Shown: positions 58,506-64,000 of the stretch, piece by piece
Layout: each line of letters begins with the position of its first letter
How positions within the stretch are numbered: the first letter of the stretch is position 1
Source of the DNA: Afipia birgiae 34632
GTDB lineage: Bacteria; Pseudomonadota; Alphaproteobacteria; Rhizobiales; Xanthobacteraceae
Direction: 5' to 3'
NCBI RefSeq assembly: GCF_000308295.2
Contig: NZ_HG326654.1
Span: 491,694 to 555,693 of the forward strand
Length of the DNA: 64,000 nucleotides
Translations under genes and position numbers: made by a program
Notes under the pieces: generated by a model
Seen by the model: the letters and a program-made list of their open reading frames with translations, nothing else
Told to the model about the DNA's origin: nothing
The model's database searches: none

Positions 58506-59026
58506 ATAGCGCCGAACGGACTGCGGCAGGATCGGACCTGAGCCGCTTCGCGCCGTTCATTGTCGGAAGGTGGCGGGCGGATTTCCTTTGCGGAAGTCAT
58601 GAGCCGCACCGATTCACCGTGGCAGCGCAGGTCTTAGAGCATTTTCCGGCAAAGTGGAAACCCCGGTTTTAGGTTACAAAATGCGGCCAAACGCAGCCAT
58701 TTTCCACCAAATCCCACCGTAGCACCGCTGGTAGCCGCACTCCGGGAGCTCAAGCAGCAAGCCGCCGGGCGCACCCCGGCAGAAACGACATTTCCTTAAA
58801 GGGAAGAGCCGCCATGCGCCTGCGAAAATCGGCCTGTGCCGCAGTTGAGAGCCGGCCGTTTTCATGGGAAGACAAGGGGTGTCAGGCGGACCGCACAAGA
58901 CCTGCCGACGCGAGGAAAACAGACCACCGAACAATGAGTTGCGCGCGCTCCTCCCGCTCCCGGCCAATGGCCATACTGCGGAACGAGCGCCGCCCGAAGG
59001 CCCTGCCCGAACAGCGAGATCATGCC
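58506..59026. other. Intergenic region between tRNA-Gln and acyl-CoA dehydrogenase gene
   Basis: About 520 bp with no supported gene. It holds the tRNA promoter, the repeat at 58631-58670 and the promoter of the acyl-CoA dehydrogenase gene. The dehydrogenase frame is open upstream to 58814, but residues before 59027 are arginine/serine-rich and unlike the family. Confidence 0.5.
58631..58670. repeat. Rhizobiales-type intergenic repeat (TAGAGCATTTTC...AAGTGGAAACC)
   Basis: Contains TAGAGCATTTTCCGGCAAAG followed by TGGAAACCCCGG. Sequences of the form TAGAGCAT-(G/T)(A/T)TCC-(G/A)GAAAAGTGG-AACCGGTTTT are very frequent between genes in Bradyrhizobium and relatives. I recognise the pattern from memory; no second copy is in this window. 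Confidence 0.5.
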
Positions 59027-60811
59027 ATGACCTACCGCGCGCCGATCAACGACATGCTCCTCTCCCTCAATCACGGCGCCGGCCTTTTGGCAGCCGTCGA
59101 GGCAGGACATTATAATGGCTACGATCCGGAGTTCTCCGCCGCGGTGATCGAGGAAGCCGGCAAGTTCGCGACCGACGTGCTTGAGCCGCTGAATCAGACC
59201 GGCGATCGCGAAGGCATCAAGCTCACCGACAAGGGCGTCGTCACCGCCACCGGCTGGCCCGATGCCTACAAGCGCTGGTGCGACGGCGGCTGGAATGCGG
59301 TGTCCGGCTCCGAGGAATTCGGCGGACAGGGTCTTCCACTCGCCGTGCATTCCGCCGTCAACGAAATCTGGAGCGCGTCGAACCTCGCGTTCGGCCTCTG
59401 CCCGCTGCTGACCTTGAGCGCGATCGACGCGCTCGATGCCCACGGCAGCGAGGAACTGAAAAAGATCTATCTCGAAAAACTTATCTCAGGCGAATGGCCC
59501 GGCACCATGCAGCTCACCGAGCCGCAGGCCGGCACCGACGTCGGCGCGCTGCGCACGCGGGCAGAAAAGCATGCCGACGGCAGCTATCGCCTGTTCGGCA
59601 CCAAGATCTTCATCACCTACGGCGACCACGACATGAGCGATAACATCGTTCATTTCATTCTGGCGCGCCTGCCCGGCTCGCCTCCCGGCAGCAAGGGCAT
59701 CACGCTGTTCCTGGCGCCGAAATATCTGGTCAATGCCGACGGCTCGCTCGGAGCGCGCAACGACATCTACGCCAGTGGCATCGAGCACAAGCTCGGCATC
59801 CATGCTTCGCCGACCTGCACCATGACCATGGGCGACAAGGGCGGCACCATCGCCTGGCTCGTCGGCAAGGAAAACGGCGGCATGGCCGCAATGTTCACCA
59901 TGATGAATCAGGCCCGCCTCGGCGTCGGCCTGCAGGGCGTCGGTCTCGCCGACCGCGCCTATCAGCGCGCGCTGGCATATGCGCAGGAACGCAAGCAGGG
60001 CAAGGCGCTGGGCAGCAAGGGCGACGGCTCCGATCCGATCATCATGTATCCGGACGTGAAGCGTAACCTGATGCTGATGCGCGGCATGACGGCGGCTGCA
60101 CGCACCATCTGCTACGCGACGGCCGTGGCTATCGACGTGTCGCATCGCGCCGCCGATCCAAAGGTGAAGGCGAAGGCGGCCGCGCGCGGCGCACTGCTGA
60201 CGCCGATGGCGAAGGCCTTTTCCACCGACATCGGCAACGAGGTTGCGGCCATCGGCGTGCAGGTGCACGGCGGCATGGGCTTCATGGAAGAAACCGGCGC
60301 CGCGCAATACGTGCGCGACGCGCGCATTCTCACCATTTATGAAGGCACCAACGGCGTTCAGGCCAACGACCTCCTGATGCGCAAGCTCGGCATGGCCGGC
60401 GGCGAAGCGGTGTGGGATCTGCTCGGAGAATTGTCAGCGATCGTCAAGAAGGTCGAAGCATCCAACGATCCCGCCTTCGGCACCACCGGCGAAAAGTTGC
60501 GTGATGCGATTGCGTCGGTGGAGCGCACCAGCAAGTGGCTGCTGGAAAAGATCGCAAGCTCGCCGGCAGAAGCGCTGGCGGGCGCGACTCCTTATCTGCG
60601 GATGTTCTCGACCACGCTCGGCGGCTGCATGCTGGCGAACGAAGCGCTGGCGGCTCGCACCGACGAGGCGCTGCAGAACGATGCACAGCGTTACGTCACG
60701 CTGGCGCGGTTTTTCGCGGAGAACGTCACCGTGCAGTCCGGCGCGCTGGAACGCACAGTCATGGACAGCGCCAGTGCGGTCACCGGCGCGGACGCTGTTC
60801 TGGTAGCGTAG
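59027..60811 (+). CDS. Acyl-CoA dehydrogenase (long, C-terminal-extended type)
   Basis: 594-aa FAD-dependent dehydrogenase oxidising acyl-CoA to trans-2-enoyl-CoA. N-terminal PF12418-like segment (MTYRAPINDMLLSLNHG), middle beta domain with GTMQLTEPQAGTDVGALRT near residue 160, and FITYGDHD. C-terminal helical domain with GLQGVGLADRAYQRALAYA, VQVHGGMGFMEETGAAQYVRDARILTIYEGTNGVQANDL (catalytic Glu in IYEGT). A final Acyl-CoA_dh_C-type extension follows. ATG 59027 matches the family N-terminus. Monocistronic on the plus strand; probably fatty-acid beta-oxidation. Confidence 0.94.
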   Translation: MTYRAPINDMLLSLNHGAGLLAAVEAGHYNGYDPEFSAAVIEEAGKFATDVLEPLNQTGDREGIKLTDKGVVTATGWPDAYKRWCDGGWNAVSGSEEFGGQGLPLAVHSAVNEIWSASNLAFGLCPLLTLSAIDALDAHGSEELKKIYLEKLISGEWPGTMQLTEPQAGTDVGALRTRAEKHADGSYRLFGTKIFITYGDHDMSDNIVHFILARLPGSPPGSKGITLFLAPKYLVNADGSLGARNDIYASGIEHKLGIHASPTCTMTMGDKGGTIAWLVGKENGGMAAMFTMMNQARLGVGLQGVGLADRAYQRALAYAQERKQGKALGSKGDGSDPIIMYPDVKRNLMLMRGMTAAARTICYATAVAIDVSHRAADPKVKAKAAARGALLTPMAKAFSTDIGNEVAAIGVQVHGGMGFMEETGAAQYVRDARILTIYEGTNGVQANDLLMRKLGMAGGEAVWDLLGELSAIVKKVEASNDPAFGTTGEKLRDAIASVERTSKWLLEKIASSPAEALAGATPYLRMFSTTLGGCMLANEALAARTDEALQNDAQRYVTLARFFAENVTVQSGALERTVMDSASAVTGADAVLVA

Positions 60812-60817
60812 CCGAAG

Positions 60818-61111
60818 CTACCTGCCTGACGTCAACAACGCTGGTCCGCGCAGCAGCGGGTCTTCTGCCTGCGCGACCATCGCGTTGAGGATATCCGCGG
60901 CCGGTTGCTGCGCATGAACGAGATCGACAGCTTCCCCGGCGATGACGGCCGCCACGCGCACATCGCCTGCGTCACGTGCGGCGGCGTAGCTTGCTTTCTG
61001 CTGTTCGGCCACGGCGGCGGCGAGTTTACCGCCGCTCACCATACCCATCGGGGCCAGCAGGACGGGCGCGGAAATTCCGAGCTTTTCGGTTAGAACTGTC
61101 TGAATAGCCAT
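60818..61111 (-). pseudogene. Nitronate monooxygenase with large internal in-frame deletion
   Basis: The first 34 residues (MAIQTVLTEKLGISAPVLLAPMG, VSGGKLAAAVA) are the FMN-site N-terminus of nitronate monooxygenase. They are joined directly to the C-terminal segment (EQQKASYAAARDAGDVRVAAVIAGEAVDLV, PAADILNAMVAQAED). About 220 central residues, with most of the TIM barrel and the catalytic His, are absent. The join preserves the frame, so a 97-aa product could be made but cannot be an active oxygenase. Convergent with the acyl-CoA dehydrogenase gene, 6 bp away. Confidence 0.82.
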
Positions 61112-61163
61112 GTCTCGCCCCCTCGCGCACGGTCTTGATACGACCAGATCGCTTTGCCCCTCA

Positions 61164-61538
61164 TCACTTTCGAAGATCGAAGTGAAACACCTTCGAGATA
61201 ATCTGCCAGCGCCCGTCGAGATGGACGAAGGTCAGAAAATCCGTGAAGTGCTTCGGCCCGATGGCGCATTCGGCGTGAACGAACGCCGTGACCGGTCCTG
61301 CAAATTCGATCGACACAATCCTGTCCGCGCGCGGCGCGTTGCTGCTCGCAGGCGCCGGCCGTTTGTCCACAATCGGGAAATACTGCGCCATGTTCAGGTA
61401 GGTCAGCGTGCCTTCCGTCGCACAGGCATAGAGCGCGTCAGGATGAAACACTTGTCCCAGCAGGGACGTATCGCTTCGATAAAGTCCGTCGAAATAATTC
61501 GACATCGCGGCCGTCACTTCGGCAAAACGCTGGTCCAT
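61164..61538 (-). CDS. NTF2-like (SnoaL/lumazine) family protein
   Basis: 124-aa cone-shaped alpha+beta-barrel protein (MDQRFAEVTAAMSNYFDGLY, LLGQVFHPDALYACATEG, VHAECAIGPKHFTDFLTFVHLDGRWQIISKVFHFD). Such proteins act as isomerases, hydratases or ligand binders; no specific activity can be assigned. ATG 61538 is chosen since the 15 residues before it are unlike the family and overlap the dioxygenase gene; GGGGGA precedes it. Confidence 0.85.
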   Translation of the reverse strand: MDQRFAEVTAAMSNYFDGLYRSDTSLLGQVFHPDALYACATEGTLTYLNMAQYFPIVDKRPAPASSNAPRADRIVSIEFAGPVTAFVHAECAIGPKHFTDFLTFVHLDGRWQIISKVFHFDLRK

Positions 61539-61579
61539 CGATCCCCCTGAATTCGACACATCGCTCCAAACCGCACGCG

Positions 61580-62527
61580 TCACGCCAGCGGCTTCAACCC
61601 CGCCTCGATTTCCTTGCGGCGATGTTCGAGGAACGGCGGCAGCGCCAGCTTCTCGCCGAGCATCTCCATCGCCTCGTCGGTGGAGAAACCCGGCCCGTCA
61701 GTCGCGATTTCGAACAGGATCCCGTTGGGCTCGCGGAAATACAGACTGCGGAAATAAAAGCGGTCGATCTCGCCGCTGGAATGAACGCCGAACTCGGACA
61801 GCCGCGCCGTCCAGGCGTGATACTGCTCTTCATTGGGCGTGCGGAAAGCGACGTGATGCACGCCGCCCGCGCCCTGACGCGACGCCGGCAGATCCCTTTG
61901 TTCAAGCACGTGCAATTCTGCCGCAGGCCCGCCCTCGCCCATCGAAAACACCTCGATGCGATGCTCGCCGTCGGGTGAGGCGTAATCGCGTACGCGCTTC
62001 ATGTTCATGACATCGGTCAGCACGCGCGCGGTGCGCGCGAGATCCGGCACATTCAGCACGATCGGCCCGAGCCCGCGGATCTGGTGCTCCGCCGGGACCG
62101 GACTTTTCTCCCAGGGATGCGCCTCGCCGTGACCGCCGTCATCGACCAGCACCAGCCGCTGGCCCTCCGGGTCCTCGAACGGCAGCGTGAGGCGGCCATC
62201 GACCTCGGTCACCTTGCCGACATGGGCGCCGAGCTTGATGAGGCGGTCCTGCCAGAATCCCAGCGTCTTTTCGCCGTTGACCCGCAAACCGGTGCGCGAC
62301 ACGCTGCGGGTGCCCCGATGTTCCCGCGCCGCAGGCCAGTCGAAGAAGGTCAGATCCGTGCCCGGGTTGGCTTTGCCGTCCGCATAAAACAGGTGGTAGG
62401 CGCTGACATCGTCCTGATTGACGGTCTTTTTGACCAGCCGCATGCCCAGCACGCCGGTATAAAATGCCAGATTGCCCTTGGCATGCGCCGAAATCGCCGT
62501 CAGATGATGGATGCCGGTCAGTTGCAT
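61580..62527 (-). CDS. Ring-cleaving dioxygenase (VOC family, MhqO/MhqA-like)
   Basis: 315-aa vicinal-oxygen-chelate protein with two tandem glyoxalase-fold modules: N-terminal [36 protein letters not shown] and C-terminal [40 protein letters not shown] and [14 protein letters not shown]. Metal ligands expected at His8, His220 region and Glu of FEIATD are present. Relatives cleave hydroquinone-type rings or detoxify quinones, so it may protect against or use hydroquinones. Upstream of the NTF2-like gene on the same strand. Confidence 0.9.
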   Translation of the reverse strand: MQLTGIHHLTAISAHAKGNLAFYTGVLGMRLVKKTVNQDDVSAYHLFYADGKANPGTDLTFFDWPAAREHRGTRSVSRTGLRVNGEKTLGFWQDRLIKLGAHVGKVTEVDGRLTLPFEDPEGQRLVLVDDGGHGEAHPWEKSPVPAEHQIRGLGPIVLNVPDLARTARVLTDVMNMKRVRDYASPDGEHRIEVFSMGEGGPAAELHVLEQRDLPASRQGAGGVHHVAFRTPNEEQYHAWTARLSEFGVHSSGEIDRFYFRSLYFREPNGILFEIATDGPGFSTDEAMEMLGEKLALPPFLEHRRKEIEAGLKPLA

Positions 62528-62656
62528 GGCTGTGTCCCTTCACGACGTTGGGGCGGAAATCGATTGGCCATTATTCCTGTTCTGGCCAATGATGTAGGAT
62601 GAACAAACAGGCGGCGCCAGCCATGCTGCAGCGCATTGCCCATTCAGGGAACGACC

Positions 62657-63421
62657 ATGACCGACCACGTAATTGTCACCGACGAGGACAGCGCGCGCAT
62701 CATCACCATGCGGCGGCCGGACAAAAAGAACGCGCTGACGCAGGGCATGTACACGACGATGGCCGACGCGATCAAATCCGCGCAATCCGATCCGGACATC
62801 CGCAGCATCGTGATCTCCGGCGGCTCCGGCGTATTCACCGCTGGCAACGACCTTGAAGATTTCGCCAGGGCCAACACGTCGAACAGTGACGCCGACCGCC
62901 CGATGGCGGCGACGCAGTTTCTCAAGGCGCTCGCCTACAACGAGAAGCCGCTGATCGGCGCGGTCGACGGCATCGCCGTCGGCGTCGGCACCACGATGCT
63001 GTTTCACTGCGACTACGTTCTCGCCAGCACCACCGCGACATTCTCGACGCCGTTCATTCATCTCGGTCTGGTGCCGGAGGCTGCTTCCAGCCTGCTGGCG
63101 CCGCACGTGATGGGACATCAGCGCGCCTTCTCGATGCTGGTGATGGGCCGGACCGTCACGGCGGACGAAGCCCGCGAGGCCGGTTTCGTCAATGTCATTG
63201 TCGCGCCCGGACATACCGAAGTCGAGGCGCGCAAGATCGCGCGCGAAATCGGCTCACTGCCGAAGGATGCGGTGGCGCTGACCCGCAAGCTGCTCAAGCC
63301 CGCACGGGAAGACGTGCTGCGCAGGATGGACGAGGAATCGCATCATTTCGGCGAACGGCTGAAATCGGATGAGGCGCGCAACGCATTCAGCGCGTTTTTC
63401 GCCCGGAAGAAGAAGGCCTGA
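62657..63421 (+). CDS. Enoyl-CoA hydratase/isomerase family protein
   Basis: 254-aa crotonase-fold protein: RIITMRRPDKKNALTQGMY, oxyanion loop SGGSGVFTAGNDLEDF near residue 57 and AVDGIAVGVGTTMLFHCDYV near 104, then FSTPFIHLGLVPEAASS. Glu of LVPEAAS fits the second catalytic Glu; the first is less clear, so isomerase or hydratase cannot be separated. ATG 62657 with AGGGA upstream. Divergent from the ring-cleaving dioxygenase gene. Confidence 0.92.
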   Translation: MTDHVIVTDEDSARIITMRRPDKKNALTQGMYTTMADAIKSAQSDPDIRSIVISGGSGVFTAGNDLEDFARANTSNSDADRPMAATQFLKALAYNEKPLIGAVDGIAVGVGTTMLFHCDYVLASTTATFSTPFIHLGLVPEAASSLLAPHVMGHQRAFSMLVMGRTVTADEAREAGFVNVIVAPGHTEVEARKIAREIGSLPKDAVALTRKLLKPAREDVLRRMDEESHHFGERLKSDEARNAFSAFFARKKKA

Positions 63422-63470
63422 GCGCTCATTATCGCGTATAATCGACGCTCGAAATCCGGATGGAACGTCA

Positions 63471-63528
63471 TGCCCGGCACCCGGGTCTGGCCTACGGCCA
63501 GCCCTGGGTACAGGCCTTGTGCCGGGCA
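63471..63528. repeat. REP-like inverted repeat (TGCCCGGCAC/GTGCCGGGCA)
   Basis: 10-bp arms at 63471-63480 and 63519-63528 enclose an inner palindrome CTGGCC-TAC-GGCCAG (63487-63501). Intergenic hairpins centred on CATGCCCGGC...GCCGGGCAT are a common repeat class in Bradyrhizobium and Rhodopseudomonas. It lies between the hydratase and histone-deacetylase-family genes and could also end transcription. Confidence 0.65.
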
Positions 63529-63626
63529 TCCACGTCTTTTATCCATGGATGTCCGATGGCTAACCGGGAGCGGAACTGCTTCGATCGAAGCCGCCAGACG
63601 CTTTCACAGCGAAAGAACAGCGTTCC

Positions 63627-64000
63627 ATGCCAACACTCTATTATCACACCTCCACTGGCCTGAACCATGTGACCGCCCCCGGCCATCCCGAACGGCCGGA
63701 TCGCCTGCGCGCCATCGAGGAAGGATTGTCAGCCGAACCCTTCAAGACGCTGGTGCGGGTTGACGCGCCGGTGGCCGATCTCGACGTGGTCGCGCTGTGC
63801 CACAGCAACGAATACATCGACGAGTTGCGGCACATTTCCCCGAAAGAAGGAATGATCTATCTCGACGGCGACACCTCAATGTCGCCGGGCACGCTGGAAG
63901 CGGCATTGCGCGCCACCGGCGGCGCCGTCGCGGCTGTCGATGCGGTGATGAAGAACAAGCGGACCAATGCTTTTGTCGGGACTCGCCCGCCGGGGCATCA
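63627..64000 (+). CDS. Histone deacetylase-family (acetoin utilization-like) protein, partial
   Basis: The first 124 residues of a zinc-dependent deacetylase-fold protein, cut by the window end. Visible are MPTLYYHTSTGLNHVTAPGHPERPDRLRAI, VALCHSNEYIDEL, DGDTSMSPGTLEAALRATGGAV and the beginning of the catalytic region FVGTRPPGH, where the final His leads into the expected His-His pair. Bacterial members deacetylate polyamines or other small acetyl-amides. The typical full length is about 310-370 aa. Confidence 0.9.
   Translation, partial: MPTLYYHTSTGLNHVTAPGHPERPDRLRAIEEGLSAEPFKTLVRVDAPVADLDVVALCHSNEYIDELRHISPKEGMIYLDGDTSMSPGTLEAALRATGGAVAAVDAVMKNKRTNAFVGTRPPGH

Noticed and set aside
1-64000. 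CRISPR array or cas genes.
   Set aside because: No regularly spaced repeat series and no Cas-like protein was seen on either strand.

Overview
The window looks like chromosomal DNA of an alphaproteobacterium of the Bradyrhizobium/Afipia/Rhodopseudomonas group (Nitrobacteraceae). This rests on a ROSE-type RNA thermometer ahead of a small heat-shock gene, an IS-rich accessory genome, paired Liv-type ABC importers, DUF2924/DUF3489/large serine recombinase cassettes, and intergenic repeats of a kind common in that group. The assignment is from recognition of families, not from a database search.

Layout. (1) 1-3323: a stress block with a partial rpoH, a GT4 glycosyltransferase, two small genes, a heat-regulated but frameshifted hsp20 and a truncated NDUFS4-like gene. 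(2) 3372-10496: an insertion-sequence graveyard of one intact IS3-family element and four decayed transposase remnants. It surrounds an intact glycogen-debranching-type gene and a broken second glycosyltransferase. (3) 10659-36993: a large catabolic island with two molybdenum hydroxylases, two complete branched-chain-amino-acid-type ABC importers, a C-C hydrolase-like alpha/beta hydrolase, a PcaD-like hydrolase, two SDRs, an acyl-CoA ligase, an enoyl-CoA hydratase and a metallo-beta-lactamase-fold lactonase. A GntR/HutC regulator and a tandem HxlR regulator are present. Two near-identical GntR-type operators tie the first half into one regulon. The likely role is import, ring hydroxylation and CoA-dependent breakdown of an aromatic or N-heteroaromatic compound, whose identity cannot be read from the sequence.

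(4) 37653-49491: a mobile accessory segment. It holds an XRE/ImmA-like pair, an RNase J-like nuclease coupled to a PD-(D/E)XK-like protein, a resolvase-like protein that seems to lack its catalytic serine, an orphan ParB-methyltransferase/DUF5681/terminase module, and a DUF3489-DUF2924-serine recombinase operon. (5) 49961-58134: a candidate anti-phage locus of Pycsar type. A two-domain class III nucleotidyl cyclase lies between two different Pycsar-type effectors, a PycTM-like membrane protein and a cNMP-binding/TIR protein. A ubiquitin-like E2-E1 fusion (Cap2-like) and a Fic protein with its own putative operator accompany it. An IS3-family element sits between the E2-E1 gene and the TIR effector, and its ends supply the stop codons of both. 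I regard this as the most interesting part of the window.

(6) 58431-64000: tRNA-Gln(TTG), whose 3' end faces the island and so may mark its boundary, followed by ordinary genes: acyl-CoA dehydrogenase, an internally deleted nitronate monooxygenase, an NTF2-like protein, a ring-cleaving dioxygenase, an enoyl-CoA hydratase and a partial histone-deacetylase-family gene.

In the catabolic island, the binding proteins and Liv permeases would import the substrate. The CoxLMS-type enzymes would hydroxylate it, the alpha/beta hydrolases would cleave C-C or ester/lactone bonds, and the ligase, hydratase and dehydrogenases would feed products to central CoA metabolism. In the defence island, phage sensing would make the cyclase produce a cyclic mononucleotide that activates the membrane and TIR effectors. 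The E2-E1 protein might prime the cyclase as Cap2 does in CBASS, which is inference.
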